64,000 nt of DNA from Streptomonospora litoralis (GTDB lineage: Bacteria > Actinomycetota > Actinomycetes > Streptosporangiales > Streptosporangiaceae), in NCBI RefSeq assembly GCF_004323735.1, contig NZ_CP036455.1, positions 4,521,101 to 4,585,100 of the forward strand, read 5' to 3'. Both the position numbers and the translations under genes were made by a program. Position 1 is the stretch's first letter. Each line of letters begins with the position of its first letter. Positions 43,649-52,345 of the stretch are shown here, in pieces. The notes beneath the pieces are model-generated. The model had not been told where the DNA came from. It saw nothing but the letters and a program-made list of their open reading frames with translations, and did no database searches.

Positions 43649-46600
43649 TCAGGGGCCGGGGACGGTGCGGTCCAGCTTCTGGCTGATGACTTGGGAGATC
43701 CCGTCGTTCTGCATGGTCACGCCGTAAAGGGCGTCGGCGGCCTCCATGGTGCGTTTCTGGTGGGTGATGACGATGAGCTGGGACGCCTCGCGGAGCTCGT
43801 CGAAGATCACCAGGAGCCGCTGCAGATTGGTGTCGTCGAGGGCCGCCTCGACCTCGTCCATGACGTAGAACGGCGACGGGCGCGCCTTGAAGATCGCGGC
43901 GAGGAAGGCGACCGCGGTCAGCGAGCGCTCGCCGCCGGAGAGCAGCGAGAGGCGCTTGACCTTCTTGCCGGGCGGGCGGGCCTCGACCTCGACGCCGGTG
44001 GCGAGCATGTCGCCGGGTTCACTGAGCACCAGCCGGCCCTCGCCGCCGGGAAACAGCCGGCCGAAGATCTGCGCGAACTCCCGCTCGACGTCGGCGAACG
44101 CGGCCGAGAACACCTCCTGCACCCGCGCGTCGACCTGCTCGACCACCGACAGCAGGTCGCGCCTGGTCTTCTTCAGGTCCTCCAACTGGGCGTTGAGGAA
44201 GGCGTGGCGCTCCTCCAGCGCGGCGTACTCCTCCAGCGCCAGCGGATTGATCTTGCCGAGCTGGTTGAGCTGCCGCTCCGCGCTGCGGGCGCGCTTCTCC
44301 TGCACCTCGCGCACGTAGGGGACGGCGACCGCCTCGTCCTCCTTGGCGTCGGCGGGCGGCGGCACGGGCACCCGGGGCCCGTACTCCTCGACGAGCACGG
44401 AGACCTCGATGCCCATCTCCTCCACGGCCTTGGTCTCCAGCTGCTCCAGGCGCAGCTTGCGCTCGGCGCGCGCGACCTCGCTACCGTGCACGGAGTTGAC
44501 GAGCTTCTCCAGTTCCACCGACAGCTCGCGCACCCGGGCACGCACCGTCTTCAGCTCGGCGTCGCGGGCGGCGCGCTCCTGCTCGGCCTCTTTGCGCTCG
44601 GCGTCGGCGGCGGCCAAGGAGGACTCGATGCGTTTCAGCGCCAGGGCGGCCGACTCGGCAACGGCCTCGGCGACCCGCGACTGGCTGCGGCGGCGGGCGC
44701 GGCGCTCGGTGGCGCGGCGGCGGGACTCCCGCTCCTCGGCGGCGGCGCGCAGCAGCCCTTCGGCCCGGCCCGCGATGGAGCGCACCCGCTCCTCGGAGGT
44801 GCGCACCGCCAGGCGGGACTCGGTCTCCTTGGCGCGGGCGGCGCTGGCCTGCTCGGCCAGAGTGTCGCGCCGCTCGGTATCGGGCTCGCCGTCGTCGACG
44901 GGTTCGGCCTCGGCTTCGGTGAGCCGCTCCTCCAGCGCGGCGAGGTCGTCCAGGTCGCTTTGGCGGGCGGTGCCGGCTTTCGCCGCGGCGGAGGTGTAGC
45001 GCTCGACCTCGGCGGCGGCCGCGCGGGCCTGTCCGCCGAGCTTGCCCAGCTGCTGGGCGACGTCGTTGCGCTGCTTGTCGGCGGCCCGGCGGCGCGCGGT
45101 GACCTCGTCCAGCGCGACGGCGAGGTCGCCGCGTTCGCGCCGGGCCGCGGCGAGGCGCTCGGCGGCGTCCTCGGCGGCCGCCGCGGCAGCGGCCAGCTGC
45201 TCGTCGGCCTCGTCCACGGCCGCCTGCACCTCCAGCAGGCTGGGCGCGGTGGCCGATCCGCCCTGGACCAGTCCGGTGCTGTAGACGTCACCGTCGGCGG
45301 TGACGGCGCGCAGCCGAGGCGAAGCCGCGAGCAGCTCGCGGGCCGCCTCGGCGTCGGCGACCAGCACGACGCGGTCCAGCAGCGCGGCGACAGCCGAGCG
45401 CAACCGCTCCGGGGGCCTCACCGCGTCGGCGGCGTAGCGGAACCCGTCGTGCAGCCGCGGCCAGTCCGCGCGGGCCTCGGCTCCGGCGCCGTCGGCGACG
45501 ACGACGCTCGCCCGACCGGCGTCCTCGGTCTTGAGCAGCTCGACGGCCGAGCGGGCGGTATCGGGGTCCTCGGCGGCCACGGCCTCGGACGCGGCCCCGA
45601 ACGCGGCGGCAACGGCGGTCTCGTGGCCGGGTTCGACGTCCACCAGGGTCGCCAGCGAACCGAGCAGGCCCGGCAGGCGCTCCCGGGCCGCGAGCAGCGC
45701 GGCGGCGCCGTCCTTGCGGTTCAGGCCCATCTCCAGGGCCTCCTTGCGCGCGGCGAGCGCGGCGCGCTCCCGCTCGGCGGTGCGCTCGGTCTCGCGCAGC
45801 TCCTCCAGACGCGCGTCCATATCGGCCAGGCGCCGCTTCGCGTCGTCCTGGGCGGTGTCGAGTTCGGCGTCGCCCTCGTCGAGCCCGGCGGAGTCGGCCT
45901 GGGCCTGCTCGTACTCGGCCTGTTGGGCCTCGGCGCGCTCGCGGGCCTCCACGGCGGCGGCGTCCAGCCGCTCGACCTCGGCCTCGCTGGCGGCGAGCCT
46001 GCTGCGCAGCGCGTCCACGCGCCCGCGCAGCTTGGCCAGCCCTTCGCGGCGGTCGGCGGCGGCGCGGGCGGCCGCGGCGACGCGCCGCTCCTCCTCCTGC
46101 AGCGCCTCCTCGGCGGCGGTGCGATCGGCGACGGCGGCCTCCAGCGTCTCGCGCGCGTCGTCGAGCCGGTACTGCAGCTCCTCCTCCTGCGCGCGGGCCT
46201 CCTCGGCCTCCCGCTCCAGCTCGGCCGGATCGCGACCGGTGCGCTCCTGCTCCGGCTCGGCGGCGAGGTTGCGGTGGCGTTCCCGGGCCAGGGAGGCCAC
46301 GGCGCTCATCCGCTCCTTGAGCCGGGACAAGCCGTGGTAGGTGTCCTGCAGGCGGGCGAGAACCGGGGCGGCCTCGCCGGCGGCGGTGTCCAGCCGCGTC
46401 TCACGCGCCTGGGCGTCGGCCAGCGACTTCTCGGCGGCCTCGCGCCGGCTGCGCACCGCGGCCTCGTCGGCCTCCTCCTTCTCCAGCGCCTCACGCAGGG
46501 TGACGATGTCGTCGGCGAGCAGGCGCAGGCGCGCGTCGCGCAGATCGGCCTGGATGACGGCGGCGCGCCGGGCGAGCTCAGCCTGCTTGCCCAGCGGTTT

Positions 46601-47206
46601 CAGCTGGCGGCGCAGCTCCGATGTGAGATCGGTGACGCGGTCGAGGTTGCCCTGCATCGCGTCGAGCTTGCGCAGCGCCTTCTCCTTGCGCTTGCGGTGC
46701 TTGAGGATGCCGGCGGCCTCCTCGATCAGTGCGCGGCGCTCGTCGGGGCCGGCGTGCAGAACGGTGTCCAACTGCCCTTGGCCGACGATGACGTGCATCT
46801 CGCGGCCGATTCCGGAGTCGCTGAGCAGGTCCTGGATGTCGAGCAGGCGGCAGGTGTCGCCGTTGATGGAGTACTCCGAGCCGCCGTTGCGGAACATGGT
46901 CCGCTTGATGGTGACCTCGGAGTAGTCGATGGGCAGGGCCCCGTCGCCGTTGTCGATGGTCAGGCTGACCTCGGCGCGGCCCAGGGCGGCGCGGGAGGAC
47001 GTCCCCGCGAAGATGACGTCCTCCATCTTGCCGCCGCGCAGGGACTTGGCGCCCTGCTCGCCCATGACCCACGCGAGCGCGTCGACCACGTTGGACTTGC
47101 CGGAGCCGTTGGGGCCCACGACGGTGGTGATGCCGGGCTCGAAGCGCAGCGTGGTGGCCGAGGCGAACGACTTGAAGCCGCGCAGCGTGAGGTTCTTCAG
47201 ATACAC
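43649..47206 (-). CDS. smc: Chromosome segregation protein SMC
   Basis: A 1185-residue SMC protein. N-terminal Walker A GPNGSGKSN (31-39) in an intact ATPase head, two long coiled-coil arms rich in Ala, Glu and Arg, a flexible hinge around the middle (about 500-680, LPGLLGSLATLVDVEPGHE), and the C-terminal signature LSGGERSLTA with Walker B FYVMDEVEAALDD. It condenses DNA with ScpA and ScpB, which are not in this window. GTG start at 47206. Confidence 0.97.
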   Translation of the reverse strand: MYLKNLTLRGFKSFASATTLRFEPGITTVVGPNGSGKSNVVDALAWVMGEQGAKSLRGGKMEDVIFAGTSSRAALGRAEVSLTIDNGDGALPIDYSEVTIKRTMFRNGGSEYSINGDTCRLLDIQDLLSDSGIGREMHVIVGQGQLDTVLHAGPDERRALIEEAAGILKHRKRKEKALRKLDAMQGNLDRVTDLTSELRRQLKPLGKQAELARRAAVIQADLRDARLRLLADDIVTLREALEKEEADEAAVRSRREAAEKSLADAQARETRLDTAAGEAAPVLARLQDTYHGLSRLKERMSAVASLARERHRNLAAEPEQERTGRDPAELEREAEEARAQEEELQYRLDDARETLEAAVADRTAAEEALQEEERRVAAAARAAADRREGLAKLRGRVDALRSRLAASEAEVERLDAAAVEARERAEAQQAEYEQAQADSAGLDEGDAELDTAQDDAKRRLADMDARLEELRETERTAERERAALAARKEALEMGLNRKDGAAALLAARERLPGLLGSLATLVDVEPGHETAVAAAFGAASEAVAAEDPDTARSAVELLKTEDAGRASVVVADGAGAEARADWPRLHDGFRYAADAVRPPERLRSAVAALLDRVVLVADAEAARELLAASPRLRAVTADGDVYSTGLVQGGSATAPSLLEVQAAVDEADEQLAAAAAAAEDAAERLAAARRERGDLAVALDEVTARRRAADKQRNDVAQQLGKLGGQARAAAAEVERYTSAAAKAGTARQSDLDDLAALEERLTEAEAEPVDDGEPDTERRDTLAEQASAARAKETESRLAVRTSEERVRSIAGRAEGLLRAAAEERESRRRATERRARRRSQSRVAEAVAESAALALKRIESSLAAADAERKEAEQERAARDAELKTVRARVRELSVELEKLVNSVHGSEVARAERKLRLEQLETKAVEEMGIEVSVLVEEYGPRVPVPPPADAKEDEAVAVPYVREVQEKRARSAERQLNQLGKINPLALEEYAALEERHAFLNAQLEDLKKTRRDLLSVVEQVDARVQEVFSAAFADVEREFAQIFGRLFPGGEGRLVLSEPGDMLATGVEVEARPPGKKVKRLSLLSGGERSLTAVAFLAAIFKARPSPFYVMDEVEAALDDTNLQRLLVIFDELREASQLIVITHQKRTMEAADALYGVTMQNDGISQVISQKLDRTVPGP

Positions 47207-47590
47207 GCCGCTGGCCCCCTTGTCCGCTAGCCGGCTCCGGTCGTATGGAGACCAAGGGTGCCATGAACCGGCGGCGTCCGTCTGCGCATTCGCCCCGGTG
47301 TCCGTTCCGATCCGCGGCGCCTGCCCACCCGTGTGCGCCCCTGGCCGTCTCGGGGGCGGCGGGGCGCGCGGGGTGGGTGGGGTGTCGGATTCCCCTGGGC
47401 GCCGGATCCGCGGAGCGCCGAAAGCGCATCCGCCGGGGGTTGCGGGATCGCACTCCCGGGTATGCCGCAGAGAGGATCTCGGTGAACAGAATCGTTCGAT
47501 CGGGGAAACAGGGTCTCCCCTATGCCCCGCTCAGGGACGCCGGTCGATGATGGGGCGCCCCTTTATCGCGTCGCGGGTTGCCGCGGGGCG
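47207..47590. other. Gene-free spacer upstream of smc
   Basis: These 384 bases hold no supportable gene. They should contain the smc promoter. Nothing else was seen. Confidence 0.5.
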
Positions 47591-47782
47591 TCAGGCGAGC
47601 GCGGGCTCGCGGTCGGTCGCACTGACAGCGACGTCGGTCACAGCCGCGGAGAGCTGGTCGTTTCGCGCCTGAAGCCGACCGATCTCGTCTTCGAGGTCAC
47701 GTACTCGTTTCTGCAGTCGCCGCATCTCCTGAACCATCTGAGGGTCAGGACCTCCGACGTGGCCAAACAGAGCCTTCGCCAT
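47591..47782 (-). CDS. Small coiled-coil protein
   Basis: A 63-residue protein from the ATG at 47782 (MAKALFGHVGGPDPQMVQEM). A heptad pattern (MRRLQKRVRDLEDEIGRLQA) predicts one coiled coil. A MAK(A/L)LxGHVGGPDP opening is typical of a conserved actinobacterial small protein near smc and mutM, function unknown. Expression unit separate from smc because of the spacer. Confidence 0.8.
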   Translation of the reverse strand: MAKALFGHVGGPDPQMVQEMRRLQKRVRDLEDEIGRLQARNDQLSAAVTDVAVSATDREPALA

Positions 47783-48068
47783 GATGTGGGTCCTCCACAC
47801 TGAGTGACCAGATTCGATTCACGCGCATATGAGCCTCGGGAGCGCCGTCGGTAGTCGGCAACTCCCGGTATGGAAAGGCGCGCGGTCCACTTTCCAGAGT
47901 CTCACCATGGGCGTTGCTGGTCAAGGTTGTACGAATGAGCAGGTTACGCGCCGTAATCGGGCAGGTCGCAACGCACGACCCGGCGCAGAGCACCCCCGTG
48001 CGCGCATCCAGCGGCCGATACCGGCGTCCGGACGGGTGCCCGCGAATCGTGTTGCTCCTCCAGGATAC

Positions 48069-48359
48069 TCACCGCTCGGTGAATCCGGAGAACGCACCCC
48101 GGGGATTTTCCCATCTCTCGACGACCCCCGTCACCTCTCCGGGGGTCTCACCCCCGCCCAGCAGGGTGAGAAGTTCCTCGCACCGCGGGCGCGGCCCCTC
48201 GGCCACCACCTCGACCCGACCGTCGCCGAGGTTGGTGGCGGCCCCGGTCAGGCCCAGTTCCAGCGCCCGCGCGCGGACCCACCAGCGGAATCCGACGCCC
48301 TGTACCCGGCCGCGCACCCACGCGGTCATCCGTGCCTCGGAGTCCTGTTCCGAATCCAT
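48069..48359 (-). CDS. Acylphosphatase
   Basis: A 96-residue acylphosphatase from the ATG at 48359 with GGGGGAGGAG upstream. The signature [15 protein letters not shown] contains the phosphate-binding Arg25, and Asn43 in [15 protein letters not shown] completes the active site. It hydrolyses acyl phosphates such as 1,3-bisphosphoglycerate. It lies between mutM and the small coiled-coil gene. Confidence 0.94.
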   Translation of the reverse strand: MDSEQDSEARMTAWVRGRVQGVGFRWWVRARALELGLTGAATNLGDGRVEVVAEGPRPRCEELLTLLGGGETPGEVTGVVERWENPRGAFSGFTER

Positions 48360-48382
48360 CGGCTCCTCCCCCTTCCGGCGTT

Positions 48383-49249
48383 TCACCCGCGCGGCGGGCG
48401 CTGACAGCGCGGGCAGCTGTAGGACGAGCGGTTCATGAAGGCGTCGCGCCGGATCGGCGCGCCACAGCGCTCGCAGGGCAGGCCGCGGCGCCCATAGGCC
48501 TTCAGACCGCGCTCGAAGTACCCGCTTTCGCCGTTGACGTTGACGTACAGGCTGTCGAACGAGGTCCCGCCCGCGGCCAGGGCCTCGCACAGCACCGCTC
48601 GGAGCTCCTCCAGCAGGGCGGCGACCTGCGGGCGGCGCAGGGTCGCCGTGGCACGCGCCCAGTGCAGCCGGGAGCGCCACAGCGCCTCGTCCGCATAGAT
48701 GTTGCCTACCCCGCTGACGAGCGACTGATCCAGCAGAGCACGCTTCAGCTCGGTGCGCCGCCGCCTCAGCAGCGCGGAGAACGCGTCGTCGTCGAAGTCG
48801 CGGTCGAGCGGGTCGAGCGCGATGTGGCCGATCACCGACGGCACACCGACCGAGCCGCCGCGGGCGTCGTCGACCATGGGATCGACCATGAGGTGCCCGA
48901 ACGTGCGCTGGTCGACGAAGCGCAGCTCGCGCTCGTCGGCTCCCAGCCCGATCCGGACCCGCTGGTGGCGCTCGGCGGCCTGCTCGCGCGGCTGCATCAG
49001 CAGCTGGCCGCTCATGCCCAGGTGCGCCAGCAGCGCGTCGCCGGAGTCCAGCGTCAGCCACAGGTACTTGCCGCGGCGCCGCACCTCGGTGACCGTGCGC
49101 TCACGCAGCCGCGCCGAGAAGTCGTCGGCACCGGCGGCGTGGCGGCGCACCGAGCGGGGGTGCAGGACGGCGACGTCGTCGACCGTGCGCTCCCGCACCC
49201 AGCGCTCCAGTCCGGCGCGGACGACCTCGACCTCGGGAAGCTCGGGCAC
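48383..49249 (-). CDS. mutM: Formamidopyrimidine-DNA glycosylase
   Basis: A 288-residue base-excision repair enzyme that removes 8-oxoguanine. The start [14 protein letters not shown] carries catalytic Pro2 and Glu3 and Lys61 (RRGKYLWL) is the beta-hairpin lysine. The zinc finger [20 protein letters not shown]...CPRC closes the C-terminus. The helix-two-turn-helix region ([15 protein letters not shown]) is present. It follows rnc after eight bases and shares its operon. Confidence 0.97.
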   Translation of the reverse strand: MPELPEVEVVRAGLERWVRERTVDDVAVLHPRSVRRHAAGADDFSARLRERTVTEVRRRGKYLWLTLDSGDALLAHLGMSGQLLMQPREQAAERHQRVRIGLGADERELRFVDQRTFGHLMVDPMVDDARGGSVGVPSVIGHIALDPLDRDFDDDAFSALLRRRRTELKRALLDQSLVSGVGNIYADEALWRSRLHWARATATLRRPQVAALLEELRAVLCEALAAGGTSFDSLYVNVNGESGYFERGLKAYGRRGLPCERCGAPIRRDAFMNRSSYSCPRCQRPPRG

Positions 49250-49257
49250 CAGACACC

Positions 49258-50037
49258 TCAGTCCCGGTCGTCGGCCGGGTCGACCGAGTCGCCCGGGTCG
49301 GCAGAGCCCACCGCGTCGACCGGATCCTCGACGCGCGCCGAGGCGGCGCGGATGGCCTTCCAGGCGGACTCGGCCGCCTGCTGCTCGGCCTCCTTCTTGC
49401 TGCGCCCCTCGCCCATGCCGTAGTCGTCGCCGGCCACCCGCACGGTCGCGCGGAAGGTCTTCTGGTGGTCGGGGCCGCTCTCGTCGACGTGGTACTCGGG
49501 CACACCGAGCATCTCCGCGGCGGTGAGCTCCTGCAGGGACGTCTTCCAGTCCAGACCCGCTCCCAGGCCCGAAGCCGTGGCGATGAGCGGGTCGAACAGC
49601 CGGTGCACGAACCGGGAGGCCACCTCCAGGCCGCGGTCGAGGTAGACCGCCCCGATGATGGCCTCCAAGGTGTCGGCCAGGATCGAGGACTTGTCGCGAC
49701 CGCCGGTGCCCTCCTCGCCGCGCCCCAGCCGGATGTAATCGCCGATGCCCAGGTCCCGGGCGACGTCGGCCAGCGCCCGCATGTTGACCACGGCCGCGCG
49801 CAGCTTGGCGAGCTGCCCCTCGGGCAGGTCCGGGTGCTCGCGGAACAGGGTGTCGGTGACGATCAGCCCGAGCACGGAGTCGCCGAGGAACTCCAAGCGC
49901 TCGTTGGTGGGCAGGCCGCCCTTCTCATAGGCGTAGGAGCGGTGCGTCAGCGCCCGCGCCAGGACCTGGGCGTCGATCTCGACACCGATCGCACGGTAGA
50001 ACTCGCGGGCCTCGGCCGCGTTGAGCTGTGTGGCCAC
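49258..50037 (-). CDS. rnc: Ribonuclease III
   Basis: A 259-residue double-strand RNase from the GTG at 50037 ([18 protein letters not shown]); the open frame upstream is not family-like. The nuclease signature [14 protein letters not shown] and a C-terminal double-stranded-RNA-binding domain ([37 protein letters not shown]) are intact. A tail of about 25 residues is acidic. It matures rRNA precursors. Part of the rpmF-rnc-mutM group. Confidence 0.96.
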   Translation of the reverse strand: MATQLNAAEAREFYRAIGVEIDAQVLARALTHRSYAYEKGGLPTNERLEFLGDSVLGLIVTDTLFREHPDLPEGQLAKLRAAVVNMRALADVARDLGIGDYIRLGRGEEGTGGRDKSSILADTLEAIIGAVYLDRGLEVASRFVHRLFDPLIATASGLGAGLDWKTSLQELTAAEMLGVPEYHVDESGPDHQKTFRATVRVAGDDYGMGEGRSKKEAEQQAAESAWKAIRAASARVEDPVDAVGSADPGDSVDPADDRD

Positions 50038-50435
50038 TCGACGTTCACACTCCTGATCTTCAGCTCCGCTCGCCCAACCGCGCGGTCGCTCCGGCGCTGG
50101 GCTCAACTAAGCCGATCAGGGACGCTCGAGGGCGAGGTGAGCGTCGCGGAGAGACTGCGGCCCTCCCCGGCGGCCACCACGGCCTCGGGATATGCCCGAA
50201 CCGGCGCGGTCGTCTTCGGTTGTCGCGAATACCCGAAAAGCCCTCCGCGAGCGGGCGCGGTGGGGTGTCCCTGCGGGCGGGCCCGCACACGGCCCGCCGC
50301 GCCCGCTTCGCACGGCTCGCGTAGACCGGGCAGGCGGCGGCCCGGCGCGGTGTCCGCGCTCACCGCCGCCTATCCCGGAAGCGCGTGCGCTGCGCCCGGG
50401 CGGAGCCGGCCGCAGCTGCCCTGGTCCGGCTCTCC
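50038..50435. other. Gene-free interval between rpmF and rnc
   Basis: About 398 bases. In most actinobacteria rpmF and rnc are almost contiguous, so this is a longer than usual gap. It is highly GC-rich with short inverted stretches (for example around 50271-50283) but no supported gene or RNA. Confidence 0.5.
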
Positions 50436-50612
50436 TTAGGAGACGTCGAGGACCTGGCGGTTGTTGTAGGTGCCACACGTCGGGCAGGCCGTGTGGGGCA
50501 GCTTGGGGTCGCGGCAGCGCGGGCAGGTGACGAGCTCCGGGCGCGACGCCTTCCACTGGGAACGGCGCTTGCGGGTGTTGCTCCGCGACATCTTCCGCTT
50601 CGGGACAGCCAC
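50436..50612 (-). CDS. rpmF: 50S ribosomal protein L32
   Basis: A 58-residue ribosomal protein beginning [19 protein letters not shown] (GTG at 50612, AGGAGG upstream) with the zinc-ribbon pairs CPRC and CPTC. Stop TAA at 50436. It follows yceD on the same strand, the conserved pair of L32 with DUF177. Confidence 0.96.
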   Translation of the reverse strand: MAVPKRKMSRSNTRKRRSQWKASRPELVTCPRCRDPKLPHTACPTCGTYNNRQVLDVS

Positions 50613-50750
50613 TTCAATCCTCCTGGGTCACCCGCGCGGTCGCGGGAGCGTTACTTGCAGGGGTGCGCCCCGCATGGGCGGGGAACACCGCGGTGCTCCG
50701 GGGGTCCGTCTCCGCCCGGAGGCGAAGGCGAGACGCTCCGCGGAGCGGGC

Positions 50751-51428
50751 TCATCGGTCACCGAACTCCTCGCCGAGGTCGCGCAGCGCCTCCCAGCGGG
50801 GGTCGATGCGCTCACCGTGACCGTGCTCGGGGCCGGCCTCGGCGAGTTTCGCCCCGCACTCGGCGCACAGGCCCGGACAGTCGTCCCGGCACAGCGGCGA
50901 CAGCGGCAGCGCGAGCACGACGGCGTCGCGCACCACTTGTTCGAGGTCGAGGAGTTCGCCCTCTAGATAGTAATCCTCTTCCTCGTCCTCGGTGTCCGTG
51001 TCCTCGGGTCCCAGCCCGTCCTCGCCGGGGTAGCGGAACAGCTCCTGGAACTCCGCCTCCACGGTGTCGTGGATGGGATCCAGGCACCTGGCGCACTCGG
51101 CCTCGTAGTCGACGCGGGCCCGGCCCGTGACGAGGACCCCTTCCATCACGGCCTCAAGCCGCAGGCGGAGTTCGATCGGCGCGCCCTCGGACACGGTCGC
51201 CATCCCCGTGGCGAACTGTGCGGGTGCGGGCACGGAGCGCTCGACGGTCCGCATGGAGCCGGGCTGGCGCCCCAGCGGCCGCGTATCGACCACCAGCGGG
51301 GCCCGGGCGTCTAGACGAGACAGAGTGATCGCGCTTTCAGCAGTCGCCGCCCCCGCTTGAGCGGGTACGGCCGGTCGGTGGTCGCCGGAACGGCGTCGCG
51401 GACGACTTCGGACAGGAAGAAAGACCAC
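50751..51428 (-). CDS. YceD/DUF177 family protein
   Basis: A DUF177 protein of the kind encoded just before rpmF (in E. coli linked to rRNA accumulation). Core: RAPLVVDTRPLGRQPGSMRT, an ECARCLDPI pair and CRDDCPGLCAECG near the end, with an acidic stretch between. Its start is unclear: no ATG, GTG or TTG stands just before the conserved ITLSRLDARAPLVV. The nearest in-frame start upstream is the GTG at 51428, which adds about 33 residues; a GTG at 51293 would remove the conserved opening. ATC stands where ATG would be expected (51329). I gave the GTG at 51428 since a promoter lies just upstream. Confidence 0.78.
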   Translation of the reverse strand: MVFLPVRSRPRRRSGDHRPAVPAQAGAATAESAITLSRLDARAPLVVDTRPLGRQPGSMRTVERSVPAPAQFATGMATVSEGAPIELRLRLEAVMEGVLVTGRARVDYEAECARCLDPIHDTVEAEFQELFRYPGEDGLGPEDTDTEDEEEDYYLEGELLDLEQVVRDAVVLALPLSPLCRDDCPGLCAECGAKLAEAGPEHGHGERIDPRWEALRDLGEEFGDR

Positions 51429-51457
51429 ACCTGGTATAAGGGCGTAGCCGGTCCGCC

Positions 51458-51487
51458 AGTATAGCTACGACACGACACGCGGCCCAA
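51458..51487 (-). promoter_or_regulatory. Candidate yceD-rpmF promoter at the edge of repeat copy B
   Basis: On the minus strand TTGGGC (51487-51482) and TATACT (51463-51458) are separated by 18 bases. The predicted start site is near 51451, about 23 bases upstream of the GTG at 51428. The promoter lies 70-100 bases from the 140-bp repeat array. Confidence 0.5.
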
Positions 51488-51560
51488 ATCAACCCCGCAA
51501 AGCTCCGGAAGAGGCCCGGTCCACAGCCGATGGCGGGGCGGTTGCGCGAGCGGCGAGGCG

Positions 51561-52115
51561 GCTCGTCTGCGCTGTGCGGCCTTGCCGGCCTGCCGGGCGG
51601 CGGGTGGCCTGCGGGGAACGACGGGCGCCGAGGGCGGCGGAGGGCCGGGCCCGCGGTCGACGCACCCGGTGCTGGCCGGTGGCCGTGGCCGACGCGAACG
51701 GGTCGGGTCCGCTGGGCGGCCTTGCTGGTCTGCCGGGCGGCGGGTGGCCTGCGGGGAACGACGGGCGCCGAGGACGGCGCAGGGCCGGGCCCGCGGTCGA
51801 CGCACCCGGTGCTCGCCGGTGACCGTGGCCGACGCGAACGGGTCGGGTCCGCTGGGCGGCCTTGCTGGTCTGCCGGGCGGCGGGTCACCTGCACGAAAAG
51901 GCGGCACCGAGGACGGCGCGGGGTCCGGCCTGCGGTTGACGCACCCGGTGCTGGCCGGTGACCGTGGCCGACGCGAACGGGTCGGGTCCGCTGGGCGGCC
52001 TTGCTGGTCTGCCGAGTGACGGGGCGCCTGACGGGGAACGACGGGCGCCGAGGGCGGCGGAGGGCCGGGCCCGCGGTCGACGCACCCGGTGCTCGCCGGT
52101 GGCCCGTGCGGCGGC
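51561..52115. repeat. Tandem array of 140-bp units (left side of copy B)
   Basis: Four near-identical units begin at 51561, 51701, 51841 and 51980 (periods 140, 140, 139). Each opens with GGTCGGGTCCGCTGGGCGGC (divergent in the first) and ends with CCGTGGCCGACGCGAACG (last unit divergent). The units are not CRISPR-like: they are long, have no spacers, and differ by scattered substitutions. The fourth unit runs into the core. Confidence 0.85.
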
Positions 52116-52149
52116 GGCGTTGGGCCGCGGCGGGCCGGTTGGCGCATCG

Positions 52150-52201
52150 AACGCGCGGTTTTCACCGGATTCCGGCCGCTGTCTGGTTAAAACCCTGCGT
52201 T
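52150..52201. repeat. Hairpin with covarying stem (copy B)
   Basis: Outer arms AACGCGCGGTTTT (52150-52162) and AAAACCCTGCGTT (52189-52201) pair throughout except for one C-C mismatch and one G-T wobble. Inner hairpin CCGG-ATT-CCGG is at 52165-52175. Compared with copy A, T-A and T-A pairs became A-T and C-G. Confidence 0.7.
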
Positions 52202-52219
52202 GGGCGGTACCGGTCCCAT

Positions 52220-52275
52220 CGAGTCTGTCTGCAGGGCTGGATTCGGCGCCGAATCCAGCCCTGCAGACAGACTCG
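52220..52275. repeat. 56-bp perfect palindrome unique to copy B
   Basis: The left arm of 28 bases starts CGAGTCTGTCTGCAGGGCTG and is followed, with no loop, by its exact complement. It is part of a 63-bp segment (52231-52293) present in copy B and absent from copy A, flanked by GTCT on both sides. It could be a slippage product or a mobile hairpin. Confidence 0.85.
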
Positions 52276-52294
52276 GCGCGGCTTGGCGCGTCTA

Positions 52295-52345
52295 TCGCGA
52301 ACTTATGGTCGCAGGAAGGCGTATTCCGCGGCCATAAGTTCGCGA
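52295..52345. repeat. 51-base hairpin in the invariant block (copy B)
   Basis: Same sequence as 22431-22481: perfect 14-base outer stem TCGCGAACTTATGG, an inner TCGC/GCGG and GGAA/TTCC stem, loop GGCGTA. Full identity in both copies over this hairpin and 110 bases beyond. Confidence 0.75.

Noticed and set aside
43562-47230. 1222-residue open frame antisense to smc
   Set aside because: It mirrors the GC-rich coiled-coil codons of smc, is low-complexity (Gly/Leu/Ala/Arg/Asp/Glu), has no domain, and smc is certain on the other strand.
51561-52115. CRISPR array
   Set aside because: The units are about 140 bp, contiguous and without unique spacers, and no cas genes are near.
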